A DNA stretch of 64,000 nucleotides from Plantago major (taxonomy: Eukaryota > Streptophyta > Magnoliopsida > Lamiales > Plantaginaceae): the NCBI GenBank assembly GCA_026545765.1, contig CM048841.1:96739352-96803351 (forward strand), written 5' to 3'. The notes below the pieces were generated by a model. It was given only the letters and a program-made list of their open reading frames with translations. It searched no databases and had not been told where the DNA came from. Numbering within the stretch: the first letter of the stretch is position 1; each line of letters starts with the position of its first letter. Positions 21,069 through 32,978 of the stretch are shown here, one piece after another. Position numbers and translations under genes: made by a program.

Positions 21069-22087
21069 GCATTGCTGCTACAAGCAAGAAGAGCAGAACA
21101 CTTTCTGAGCCTTCCATTTATGTTAGCGAGGTGTGCACTACAGAATCTTTGAAGAGGTAACGTCTTAAACTCTCGGAGAGTGAAACCAGGTGGTGTCTTT
21201 TGTCTTACTAGCCCCATCTAAGGTTGGTACTGGAGGGATATTATCAATGCAGGAAGAAGTGAGTCTTGATCGGAACTTCAACAGAGAAGAACACGCCCTA
21301 CTGCTAGACCTCAGATAAAAATGAAGGGGTTCCAACAGGGAAGTTTCCTTAATCTGGACTATGATCAGTATTCAGTATAATGAAATTGTCAATATAAATT
21401 GCCTCTATGCATTTCTAGCTATATGCATAGTCTAGGGATAAAGGCGGAGAGTTGTTACTGTTGCTGCTTAACATATCTCATCTTTTTGCATATACAGTCC
21501 AAGTAATCCAGGAACTAAACTATTCATTTATTAATTTTACGCAACGTAAAAAAACACATTAAACATCGCAGCACATAAATCACATAAACGACCTAAAAAC
21601 CCGAAATCACATCACACAGAACTTATATTGCAATATTAAGTAAACTTATAGCACCTTAATCACATTAAACTGCTCCTACGATATCCTGGATGCAAAAGAC
21701 AAACGTTACTCACCAGATTCATGTGTGTATATCTTGCGACTTTTTGTCGAACACCTGGTGTGCGAACTGCATTCGAAAGTGAAATTACGTGAGATTCTTT
21801 ATTTCACTCTGAATAATAATTTGTTAGAAAAAAGAGCAGATACCTTCGACATCTATGGTGCTTCACCAGTAAATTTCAAGCATTTTCAAGGGCACAAATT
21901 AGATATGCTATGGATGACAATGGTGGTTGATAAGATGCCGAAAAATTATTATGAAGGAAATAAAAGTTTTGAATTTATGTTACATTGATGTGGAATATGA
22001 AAGGAAAGAAATTACAAGACCAACTTATACAAATCATCTCAAAGACATTTTACAAGCTTGCAAATGCTTATTTGTACAACATACAAC
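21069..22087. repeat. Receptor-kinase spacer, copy 3
   Basis: From 21290 onward this matches 48430-49225 and, from about 21430, 13790-14460. Bases of about 21082-21300 have no counterpart at 48436, where ctgctac is joined directly to tgctagacctc. That copy has therefore lost about 220 bases, or this one gained them. No gene is recognised in it. Confidence 0.75.
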
Positions 22088-22290
22088 GGATTGGGTTGGC
22101 ATGTTCGAATGAATTTCCAGGAGACCGGATGTTGATGTCTGTTGTTGTGAATGAACTGCACAAGCTTGTGAATGCTTATTTGTACAACATACAACGGAAT
22201 CATTTAAGCCACATTCACAAGCTTGTGCAGTTCATTCACAACAACAGACATCAACATCCGGTCACCTGGAAATTTATTCGAACATGCCAA
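22088..22290. repeat. Inverted duplication at 3' end of RLK3
   Basis: Bases 22088-22171 are a plus-strand copy of the last codons of the receptor exon (IGLACSNEF, GDRMLMSVVVNELHKLVN). They are followed by a direct repeat of aatgcttatttgtacaacatacaacgga, and then by the normal minus-strand exon end (from 22204). The two stretches form a hairpin with arms of about 80 bases around a loop of about 35 bases just beyond the stop codon. The other receptor copies have only one arm, so this is a local template-switch-type duplication. Confidence 0.88.
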
Positions 22291-24797
22291 CCCAATCTCA
22301 AGTACGGATATCACGCATTTCACAATCTTAACATTCATCGTGTCATTGTACTCGTGCAGAATGTTTGAGTCCACAATTTCCATCACTTGGCCAGGCAATG
22401 CACTTTTTACAAAATCGCGGAGGCTTGAAGAATCATCTAATGACTCATCTGTTGGTCTCCGGCCTGTAAATATCTCCAGCATAAGGATGCCAAAGCTATA
22501 TACATCCCCTTCCGTAGAGACAATGCCACTCATACCGTACTCTGAGAAAGAACTATAGTTAACATTTACAGTGGTAAATAAAGACAATCGGTTTCAATTG
22601 AAACTCAGAATTAACATCTTACGCCTTAAATCACTTTCTGATGTTTATACTAACCTTCCAAGTTCTAGCTAATTAATACTGTATATTTTCCTACAATAAT
22701 CTTTTTTTTTTCTTTCTTTCTAAAATCTAGTTAAGGTGATACCACAAATAGAAAACACAGCAAGTGAAATCAGCACAAGAATAATAGCATACCCTACACG
22801 AAGCTAATGAAGAACATACAGAGAATTAGCATACCTGGTGGGATATACCCAATAGTACCCCTGATTCCAACAGAACTGTTTCCATCCGTTGAAATCGCGC
22901 TGGAGATAATTTTCGACAATCCAAAATCACCAACATGAGCCGTCATTTCTCCATCTAAAAGAATGTTGCTCGGCTTCAGGTCCCCGTGAACAATAGTTGA
23001 TCCCGTGCCAGAATGCAGGTATTCGAGTGCTGAAGCAACATCAATGACAATGTTCAACCTGTGTCTTAAGCTGAGCTTTGCACCTTCATCCTCAGGTTCA
23101 TGATGCAGAAATCTATCAAGGTTCCCATTTGCTAAGAATTCATAAACCAGTGCCTTAAATTCATTCCCTTGGAAATCAATGCTCGAACACACACTCAGTA
23201 TCTTCACAAGGTTTCTGTGTCTTATGCCTCTCAGTGCATTGCATTCTGTCAGGAAACTTTTTGAAGCACCTTTGACATTAAGGCTGAGGACCTTTACCGC
23301 CAAGAAAGTTTGCATGTCACTGAGGATTCCCTTGTAAACTGTTCCAAATCTTCCCGCCCCCAGTAAATTGGATTCCGAGAACCCACATGTTGATTTTTGG
23401 AGTTCAGCATATGATAGCCTCATATAGTCGGCATCCAATGTGACCATGGAAGATTGTACATCTTTTGATTTTTTCCGCCTGTACATGAATAAAGGTATGT
23501 TATTTGTTAATCTGTTTCCAGCAAGGGAAAGTTTATGGAGTTGATTAAGTTTGCCAATGTCAGAAGGGATTGGACCATCAAGATCATTAGATTCTAAATC
23601 TAGGCCATTCAGGCCAATAAGGTTTCCAATGACAGGAGGAATACTTCCATATAACTGATTACCTCCTAGAACTAAGAAAAGGAGGTTATTTGTAAGATTG
23701 GCAATGGAATGAGGCAATAAGCCATTAAACTGATTGTCTGACAAATAAAGCTGTGTGAGCACAGTGCAATTTGTCATAGATGAAATGAAGCTCAGGTCCC
23801 CTTCCAAACTATTTAAGCTTACCTGAAATGCTTCTAGATCTACAAGACTAGTAAAATCAATCATTATTCTGCCTGTAAAACTATTTCCACCTAAGTCAAT
23901 GACTTCAAGGGAAGAATAATTCGAGAACCAAATTGGAATCTCTCCAGTAAAATAGTTATCATACAATCCTATACCTTTGATACTTGGAGATGAGAAACCT
24001 ACTTGAGAAGGTATGGTACCTTGAAGACTATTCGAGTGAACTCCAAATAGACTCATGGTGGATATATTATACAGGCCAGATGGAACTGTACCAGTCAAGT
24101 TGTTAAAACCTAAAGTTAGCCCTTCTAGAGATTTAAGTTGAACAAGAGACTCCGGGATTTCGCCTTGCATTCCACAATCAACTATAGACAATTTTAAGAG
24201 TCCGGTAAAATTTCCAATATAGGGTGGGATAGATCCGGAAAGTGGGTTAAATGAAAAGCCTAACTGCTGAAGATTCACCAAAGAAGTTAGCTCTGGGGGT
24301 ATGATTCCGGTGAGATGGTTGCCAATCAAGTTAAGGTAAACGATATTTGTACATTGTGACAGGTTTCTTGGTATCTCTCCGGTTAAAGAATTATTGCTGA
24401 ACACAACTGCTTTAAGCCGTCTTAAATTACCAATTTGGTCGGGAATTCGGCCACTGAAGGTGTTATTTTGAAGAGTGATATATTGGAGGAAAGAAAGATT
24501 ACCTAAATAAGGAGAAATCGTCCCGACAAGGCCTCTGGACATAAGATCAATCTCCACAACTCTATTCTGATGCCTCCTGCTGCAAAGAACACCTTCCCAT
24601 TCGCAAAAGTGTAGTGTTTGATTCCATGAGTTTAGTGCCCCCTGTGGATCATCATGTATGGCTTGCTTGAATGCAACAAGTGCTTCAAAATCGGTTTCAT
24701 TGTTCGAGCATTTGACTAGAGTAGTGATGAAGTAGAACAAGAAGAAGAAGATGGTGATGATGATGATGCAGGGAGTTTGGAAGCATAGTGTTGACAT
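22204..24797 (-). CDS. RLK3: LRR receptor kinase lacking its membrane segment
   Basis: Exon 1 is 24797-22835 and exon 2 is 22541-22204, joined by the family intron, giving an open frame of 766 residues. It has a signal peptide (IIIITIFFFLFYFITTL), LRR N-terminal cap (NNETDFEALVAFKQA...CEWEGVLC) and about 14 LRRs. At 23490/23491 the LRR text NRLTNNIP is joined to LFMYRRKKSKD. Compared with RLK4, exactly 693 bases (231 codons) are gone, in frame: the last LRRs, the Cys cap and the transmembrane helix. The kinase keeps LGAGRFGTVYKG, AVKV, HGDLKPSN and DFGLSK. The LRR part upstream of the junction is nearly identical to RLK4 and the kinase part to RLK5, so it looks like an unequal-crossover fusion. 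A product would be secreted or misfolded. It could be an expressed pseudogene. Confidence 0.85.
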
Positions 24798-25148
24798 GGT
24801 CTCTCTTTTGGTTTTATTTGAGTTGATTGCTGGATTGATAATCTGATACCATCATTAATTATGGGTTGCTTGGTAACCATTTATACACTAAGAAATTATC
24901 CTCATCTGTCAATTTTTGTAGCAAGTCAAGATCATAATAAGTTTAATATACCAATATATGCACATCACTGTGGACCGTAACGATTTTGATGCCTTGTCGA
25001 CTTGGAGTCTGTGGCTGTATATGTGATCGGCCGATCTTTATTTTTTCGTGTGAGTTAACTTTATTTTTTAATAACGTATAAAGTTCTACCATAGACACGG
25101 AGTGTATTGGAGTGTATGATAAAATAGTCAAAGCATTGCTATGCCACC
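24798..25148. other. RLK3 upstream region
   Basis: This is the presumed promoter and 5' flank of RLK3. No element or exon is recognised. It ends at the first copy of a LINE target-site duplication. Confidence 0.5.
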
Positions 25149-25931
25149 AAGTGTCTCATTCTGACTTACCTGTTCAGTTTGCAGATTGGATGACTTGCGT
25201 ATGGAACAAGTGGGTGCCGACTAAGGTCAACACGCTGGTTTGGAGGATTATTCATGACAGGTTGCCGACGAAACCGAATCTTAGGAGAAGAAATATCATC
25301 AGACAGGAGGAGGATGTTTGCTGTCGACTTTGTCAGGAAAATAAAGAGGAAAACACTTTTCATTTATTCCATGAATGCAGCTTCGCTTCACAAATTTGGA
25401 GTATGGTGCTGAATTGGTTGGATATTCCAATTTGTCCTGTGGAAAATTTGAGTGAATCACTAACTAGCTTCTCAGTATCGGTTCATGGCAAACACAAGGA
25501 GATGTTGCGGATTTTTTGGCATTGTACGGTATGGTACATATGGTCTGCCAGGAACATTACGATCTTCAGGGGCGATAAGACTTCAATACAGGAAACGTTT
25601 GACTTGATAAAATTCATGTCCTGGCAATGGGTGAGGAACAGAAATTTGGTGAATTTGGCATACACTTTGGTGGACTGGGAAAGATTTCCAACTGCGATTA
25701 TGAACATAATTTGATTGAGTTGGTTTCCTGTGGCTTAAAGTTTCTACTACAAATTGTTTTGAGTGATGTACTGGGCGTGCCCATGTTGTCTTGGTCTTTC
25801 TAGCTTTTATTTGTACTATTTCCGGACTTATTTGTATCGTTGTTCAGTAGGTTAAGGCACATCTTGTGCTTTAACTGTGTGAATCAATAAATTTTCTCTT
25901 TTAAAAAAAAAAAAAAAGTGTCTCATTCTGA
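25149..25931 (+). mobile_element. 5'-truncated LINE (L1-type) with target-site duplication
   Basis: An exact 16-bp duplication, aagtgtctcattctga, lies at 25149-25164 and 25916-25931, and the right copy is preceded by a poly(A) run (about 25902-25915). The inserted 751 bases encode the C-terminal zf-RVT region of a plant LINE ORF2 (VWNKWVPTKVNTLVWRIIHD; LCQENKEENTFHLFHECSFA), ending IMNII at a TGA near 25714. A 3' UTR and an aataaa signal (25885) follow. The open frame is intact from the truncation point, which suggests a recent insertion. The endonuclease and reverse transcriptase are absent, so it is immobile. Confidence 0.95.
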
Positions 25932-26080
25932 GTGCGGACTTATAATCAGTCCACTTTAGATGGGCCTAAGTGATTCGGATCTGGTCTAAACCTATTATAC
26001 TTGTAGCAAAACTCAGGTAAACATTATTGGACTATTTTGGGCCGAAATTAATGCCTTCAATACTCATTACTTGGAATTGA

Positions 26081-27446
26081 GAAAGTTAAAGTATTTTTTT
26101 TTTTTGAGCAAGTAAAATTTCATTAATGAAATAAGAAAAGGAGCTCGAAGCTCAATACAAGGTACAGCAGTACACAGTAAGCTAGCACAAGGAAATTACA
26201 AGATTTCTTCATAATCAAATGGTAAAGAAAGAAATCCATGTGAATCCTTTGTAAATTGATGGCACAGATGATGAGCAAGGCGGTTGGCATTCCGACGTAT
26301 ATGCTGGACTTTAAAATCAGAGAAATGAGAAAGAGTTTGTTAATCGCAGATACACACATACATTATCATTGGAAGCTCGATTAGTAGTTTCCTGTTGGAG
26401 ATTTTTAATAACCAGTAATGCATCCCCTTCCAAAATAATCTTGGAAAAATTCAAATCTCTTGCCAAAGAAATAGCAAGCCGAGCAGCAAATAATTCTGCT
26501 GTTTCTACATCAAAACGTCCGGGAAGCTTTTTCCTAGACCAAGCCAGAACTAGGCATGTACTATCTCTTGCAACAGTAGAAATACCAACCAAACCTTCTC
26601 GTGGAGAACAACAACATCAAAATTCAGTTTAATCCAACCGGCGGGTGGTAGAACCAAAGGTCCCGGTATGTTATCTTGTTGTCCGACTGTATGTCCAACT
26701 GGTTTGAACATATTAGACTGCTGAAAATTGGAAAACTGAACAACAAATTGAAAGGTTTCCAAAGGCGTAGACCTTTTATCTTCATGAATGATCTTATTCC
26801 TGTTATACCAAAAACTCCAACAAGAATAAACAAAGAAATGGAATTCATGTGGATCCAATCTAAGTCTAACACCAGTCGCCAACTCCAAATATCATCAGCA
26901 GGAAAATAAATCAAAGAGACAGGTCAATGTGAAATAGCCCAATATTGTCTCGCAAAATGACAATCTCTCAAAAGATGAAGAATAGTCTCACTTTCATGGC
27001 CACAAAAAGCACAAGAATGCATCTGGCAAATATGATGACGGACTAATTCAGCATAAATTGGAAGTGAGTTGTGTAAAGCTCTCCATAAAAAAATGTTTGA
27101 CCTTATTTGGCATTTTTAGATGCCATACAAAATTCCAATTATGCTGAATTGTCCGAGAAGAAGTACCAACCTGATTAGCAAGTTAACGCTGTCGTAGGTC
27201 CATAGCTAAGTGGTAGCCAGATTTCACAGTATAGCAACCATGTCTTGTAAAATGCCAAACCTGTAAATCAGAAACACCATTGCCAGCCAAAGGAATCTTC
27301 AAGATTTCCTGAACATCATCGTCCCAAAATAAATAATGAAGGATTGGCAAATCCCAGTCAGTAAGCGTTGGGTGGATGAGAAAAGAAACTTTTAAGGGGC
27401 CTTGATGATGTAGATCCGGGGTTTTTGGTTTGAAAGTTAAAGTATT
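26081..27446 (-). mobile_element. 5'-truncated LINE, minus strand
   Basis: A 15-bp duplication, gaaagttaaagtatt (26081-26095 and 27432-27446), brackets an element whose poly(A) tail reads as poly(T) at about 26094-26104. On the minus strand there is zf-RVT-type text (LQVWHFTRHGCYTVKSGYHL) at about 27190-27440. An RNase H-like domain (ETAELFAARLAISLARDLNF, then KIILEGDALLVI) is at about 26390-26590. The frame is broken several times between them, so this copy is older than the neighbouring LINE at 25165. Only the ORF2 C-terminal part is present. Confidence 0.9.
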
Positions 27447-27995
27447 ACTCACTTAAATATAATACTCTCTCCGTCCCGATAATTCATCACATGAGCTATA
27501 AATCATACAATATCAACCATTGGCCACTGCAAAGAAATGTCACCTTAAAGGGAAGTAAATTGTCAATCGAGGTGAAAAGGTAAAGATATATCCAGATTAC
27601 CAGATAAGTTTAAGTGAAAAAAATTTGTTCCCAAATGTCTCGTCTTTCTTTTTCCTTACACATAGCCAATAGTTGTTTCTGGATTGAACTTTGCTTCTTT
27701 TTTCATCTTCACTTTTAATCCCTTTTCCTTTCACGATCATATTCTGTATAATACCTATCATTTTCACCATTTGCCAACATAAATACTCCAATCCATTGGC
27801 TTTGTATGAACATTTATATCCAGTGTCAAGTAGAATTGATGGTTCTTTTAGAGCTTTTTCCAAAAGAATGTTTTCAAGATGATACAATATTAGTAGTAGT
27901 TGTTGTTAGTGGGGTGATGCAAGAAGTCTTTGTTAAAGAAGGCTAGCTAGCTAGTTGTAACATGAGTCCGTTTTGCGAAAGACCCCATATATATA
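27447..27995. other. Intergenic DNA
   Basis: It starts with ctctctccgtcccgataatt (about 27464), which resembles one end of the Stowaway-type MITE at 52592. No matching second end was found, so it is at most a fragment. Otherwise it is AT-rich with no recognised gene; a 96-codon open frame on the minus strand has no recognisable domain. Confidence 0.45.
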
Positions 27996-28559
27996 GGAAA
28001 GTCCAAAAAGTCCACTTAAACGTTAAAACTAGACAATTTACCTTAAAAACTAGACAGTCTAATTTTTCACGGGTCGACCCGCCGGGCTGGGTCAACCCGC
28101 AATTTTTTTTTTTAAAATAAGTTACTTAGCTCATAAATGTTCATCCAAATCCACATGTTATGATTTTTACATCAAATTGTCTAGTTTTGTCATCAAATTG
28201 TCTATGTTTATCCTAAAAATGTCTATGTTTAACATGCATACATTAGTAACAACCTATTTATCCAATGATAAAAAATTTAGAAAAATAAACATGAACTTCA
28301 ATTTCATTCATCAAATAATAAATTTCAGTATACAAAATAATCAAAAATTTACAACCTATAAAAATACATGTATTTTTAAAAACATTAAATAAATCTACAA
28401 AATAGCTTTCATCACACTCGACTTGTTCGTAGACACCTTCTTCCACAACGTTTCAATTTCTTTGTTCGGCCACCATTTTTACGAAAACCTAATACATACA
28501 ACAAAAACATCAAAAAAAACATATACAATTTCTACTAAAACATAGAATATTTAATTAAA

Positions 28560-31500
28560 AAAACTAGACAATTTATAGTAAAAAATAGACAATTTATACA
28601 AAAAAACTAAACCAACAACAACAAACAACATAGACAATTTCTACTAAATCATAGCCAATTTATACAAAAAAATTAGACAATTTATACTAAACATATAATT
28701 TTTATACAAAAAACTAGACAATTTATAGTAAAACATAGACAATATACTCTAAAAACTAGACAATATCCACTAAAAACTAGACAAAACTTCCTAAATAATT
28801 ATGTTCATGTTTGATAATAAAACTAGACAATATTTTGTAAAAACTAGACAATATCATCTAAAAACTTGACAAAACTTACTAGATAATTATGTTCATGTTT
28901 GATAATAAAACTAAACAATATTTCTTAAAATCTAGACAATATCCTCTAAAAACTAGACAAAACTTCAGACACAATTATGTTTATGTTTGATAATAAAACT
29001 AGACAATATTTAATAAAAACTAGACAAAACTTCCTAGACAATTATGTTCATGTTTGATAATAAAACTAGACAATATTTCGTAAAAACTAAACAATATACT
29101 CTAAAAACTAGACAAAACTTCCTAGACAATTATGTTCATGTTTGATAATAAAACTAGACAGTATTTCTTAAAAACTAGACAATATCCTCTAAAAACTAAA
29201 CAGCACTTCCTATACAATTATGTTCATGTTTGATAATAAAACTAGACAATATTTCGTAAAAACTAAACAATATACTCTAAAAACTAGACAAAACTTCCTA
29301 GACAATTATGTTTATGTTTGATAATAAAACTAGACAATATTTAGTAAAAACTAGACAATATCCTCTAAAAACTAGACAAAACTTACTAGATAATTATGTT
29401 CATATTTCATTATTCCAATTGTTCAAAGCATCAGAACTTGAGCTATTACACAACACTAAAAATCCACAAAATCACATTGCAGGCAACGACAAAGATCCGT
29501 AAAAAACTAAATGAACTCACTCTGCATCAGTACGATTAAGTAATTACTAATTACAGAGTAACAAAACTTCCTCAAAACTTACTAGATAATTATGTTCATG
29601 TTTGATAATAAAACTAAACAATATTTCTTAAAATCTAGACAATATCCTCTAAAAACTAGACAAAACTTCAGACACAATTATGTTTATGTTTGATAATAAA
29701 ACTAGACAATATTTAATAAAAACTAGACAAAACTTCCTAGACAATTATGTTCATATTTGATAATAAAACTAGACAGTATTTCCTAAAAACTAGACAATAT
29801 CCTCTAAAAACTAATCAAAACTTCCTAGACAATTATGTTCATGTTTGATAATAAAACTAGACAGTATTTCTTAAAAACTAGACAATATCATCTAAAAACT
29901 AAACAGCACTTCCTAGACAATTATGTTCATGTTTGATAATAAAACTAGACAATATTTCGTAAAAACTAAACAATATACTCTAAAAACTAGACAAAACTTC
30001 CTAGACAATTATGTTCATGTTTGATAATAAAACTAGACAGTATTTCTTAAAAACTAGACAATATCCTCTAAAAACTAAACAGCACTTCCTATACAATTAT
30101 GTTCATGTTTGATAATAAAACTAGACAATATTTCGTAAAAACTAAACAATATACTCTAAAAACTAGACAAAACTTCTAGACAATTATGTTTATGTTTGAT
30201 AATAAAACTAGACAATATTTAGTAAAAACTAGACAATATCCTCTAAAAACTAGACAAAACTTACTAGATAATTATGTTCATATTTCATTATTCCAATTGT
30301 TCAAAGTATTAGAACTTGAGCTATTACACAACACTAAAAATCCACAAAATCACATTGCAGGCAGCGACAAAGATCCGTAAAAAACTAAATGAACTCACTC
30401 TGCATCAGTACGATTAAGTAATTACTAATTACAGAGTAACAAAACTTCCTCAAAACTTGTAGAATAGCTCTAGCTTAACACAACAATACCATTGCAGTTC
30501 AGTGCCATCAATTTGGCATTGCACATATGAATAATAGATTCAAATCACAGAGTTGCAAATACAACGATGACTACTACCAGAACATCATGAAACATAAACA
30601 ACAATCAAATAAGTAGACTAATTCGGAAAATTAAACAGATCGATTACAGATTTAATACGATAATCGGAACTGTGAAGAAAGAGGCTTACATCTGAAGAGT
30701 TGTTGATAAGTTCACGGAGAAAGATCTCCTTGTTGTTGTAGAAAGTGTTGATGATCAAGCTGAGAAGCTGATCTCAGCCTGGAAAGCAAACGTCTCGGTT
30801 TCGCCGGCCATAGCTTCTCCCTACCACCAAATTGTTGATGAATTTCTACTAAATCATAGCCAATTTATACAAAAAAAACTAGACAATTTACAGTAAAACA
30901 TAGAAATTTACAGTAAAACATAGACAATTTACATTAAAACATAGACAATATACTCTAAAAACTAGACAATATCCACTAAAAACTAGACAAAACTTCCTAA
31001 ATAATTATGTTCATGTTTGATAATAAAACTAGACAATATTTTTTAAAAACTAGACAATATCCTCTAAAAACTAGACAAAACTTACTAGATAATTATGTTC
31101 ATGTTTGATAATAAAACTAAACAATATTTCATAAAATCTAGACAATATCCTCTAAAATCTAGACAAAACTTCAGACACAATTATATTTATGTTTGATAAT
31201 AAAACTAGACAATATTTAATAAAAACTAGACAAAACTTCCTAGACAATTATGTTCATGTTTGATAATAAAACTAGACAGTATTTCCTAAAAACTAGACAA
31301 TATCCTCTAAAAACTAGACAAAACTTCCTAGACAATTATGTTCATGTTTGATAATAAAACTAGACAGTATTTCGTAAAAACTAGACAATATCCTCTAAAA
31401 ACTAGACAGAACTTCTAATCCATTATCAGTTTAATGTTTGATAATATATAGACAATATAATATAAAAACTAGATAATTACTCTCATAAACTAGACAATAT

Positions 31501-31860
31501 AATGTAAAATCTAGAGAATTCCTCTCATAAACTAGACATATAATGTAAAAACTAGAGAATTCCTCTCATAAACTAAACAATATAATGTAAAAACTAGACA
31601 ATATAATGTAAATTTAATATCATGTAAAAACTAGAGAATTTCTTTCATAAACTAAACAATACAGTGTAAAAACTAGACAATTCCTAGACAATTATGTTCA
31701 TGTTTGATAATAAAACTAGACAATATTTCGTAAAAACTAGACAATATCCTCTAAAAACTAGACAAAAACTTCAAATCCATTATCAATTTAATGTAAAAAC
31801 TAGAGAATTTTTCGCATAAAGTAGACAATACGATGTAAAAACTAGACAATATAATCAAAA
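28560..31860. repeat. ctagaca minisatellite, period about 88 bp
   Basis: The basic motif aaaactagacaatat recurs, organised into units of roughly 88 bp (some 67) marked by atgttcatgtttgataataa. Examples start near 28801, 28889, 28977, 29044, 29132 and 29219. A higher-order block containing a non-repeat insert (ttccaattgttcaaag, about 29410-29570) is present twice, at about 28875-29575 and 29577-30450. The second copy is longer by about two 88-bp units. The array is interrupted at 30451-30840 by the HSP90 cargo. Reading frames starting MFMFDNKTRQ are artefacts. Confidence 0.88.
30690..30811 (-). pseudogene. Captured HSP90 exon 1 (cytosolic type)
   Basis: ATG at 30811 on the minus strand gives [14 protein letters not shown]. 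After a 4-base loss that shifts the frame, the nucleotide sequence continues to match the conserved HSP90 N-terminus (the [10 protein letters not shown] and [10 protein letters not shown] region). It ends at GAT|GTAAGC (30690), where the first exon of plant cytosolic HSP90 genes plausibly ends. About 240 bases of intron-like sequence follow to about 30450. HSP90 is an ATP-dependent chaperone, and this fragment covers only the first 40 or so of about 700 residues. The intron border shows that genomic DNA, not a processed mRNA, was captured by element B. Confidence 0.88.
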
Positions 31861-32369
31861 CACAGTAAAAAACACTTTCTCTCCATATAAACACTTTCAT
31901 CTCCATATAAACACAGTAAAAAATATATGAGATATCATCTTCCCAAGGTCAGTATTCCCATACAATACAATCTATTCTAGAGTTGAACCATACTCACAGC
32001 CAGGTCACATTCTCCCAAGCAAATGTTTCAAAATACTAACTAATCTTATGCAGCGACTGTGCAACTATATTACATTTTGAACTCTGATTTATGCACAATT
32101 CACTAAAGTTTCCAATTAAATCGGTGACAAAACTCTTCACAACATTGAATGTCAACTGTAAAGTGAAGTGATAATTAAGCAAGCAACAATCAGTACCATT
32201 GGAACCATTTAAATTGACAAACTAACAGACATTCACCACTAAACATACAGCAAAACTCATCCATAAATAAATCAAATCTACAAAAATAGATGATACCTTA
32301 TAGAGGAGCAGAAGGAAGAGGTTCGCCTTCAAGCTATAGGTCTTCGATGAAACCTGCAAAAATCGAAGC

Positions 32370-32978
32370 TCAATCAAATCGAAATGAGGAAAATCGAAAT
32401 CGAAATGATACACATAGAGAATTGGTGGAGACGAACCTGCTCGTTGACGTAGTTATCGAGATCGAGAAGGATGTCAGGGTTTTACAGATTGACGGAAAAC
32501 CATATGCTCCACCGTGTATGCCATGCCCAACGACTGATTCGTCGCCACCGGCGTGTTGTTGATGATTTCCTTTCCCATTGTTGTTTCTCTTATTCTTCGG
32601 AAAAGCTTGGCTGATTTGTGAGTCGCTTTCAGATCTAGATCTGCTTTCCTTCAAATCTGGCTTTCGCATCTTCACCAACAGCTTCCGCTCCTCGTTGATC
32701 CCTAGATCCTTGGCAAACATCGGCAACTCAGATCCAGATCCTTGTTCCCTTCCACCAGCCGTCAATCTTCACATCCTCACCACCTGTCGATCGCCATTAT
32801 GGATGAAGTAAGCAAAAGATGCAAATCAGATCTTCAGAAACACGAAAGAAATCGCAGAAAATATGGATCAAAATCGAAGGGAAATGCAGAAAATTAAGGT
32901 TTTGGAGCTTTCTAGAGGGGGAGCGCGTTTCTAAATGGAATTAAAAAGGGAAAAAAAATGGCAAAACAGCCTTTTATA
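32370..32978 (-). other. Promoter-like region and unrecognised exon, right end of B
   Basis: On the minus strand TATAAAAG (32971-32978) lies about 180 bases inside the end of B, just inside a ggatccgggtcgag motif (about 33005-33018). This mirrors both ends of element A. Downstream an open frame (131 codons from ATG 32765, starting MTAGGREQGSGSE) contains a basic stretch (ERKLLVKMRKPDLKESRSRS) and an Asn/Gly/His-rich part. I do not recognise its source. It may be further captured host DNA. Confidence 0.45.

Noticed and set aside
27464..27520. Second Stowaway MITE
   Set aside because: Only one end-like motif (ctctctccgtcccgataatt) is present; no inverted partner or TA pair found.
29308..29502. 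Two nearly identical small proteins starting MFMFDNKTRQ (29308 and 30186)
   Set aside because: They are translations of the minisatellite and its higher-order duplication.
28560..31860. Regularly spaced repeats resembling a CRISPR array
   Set aside because: Units are adjacent and degenerate with no unique spacers, and the context is a plant genome. It is a minisatellite.
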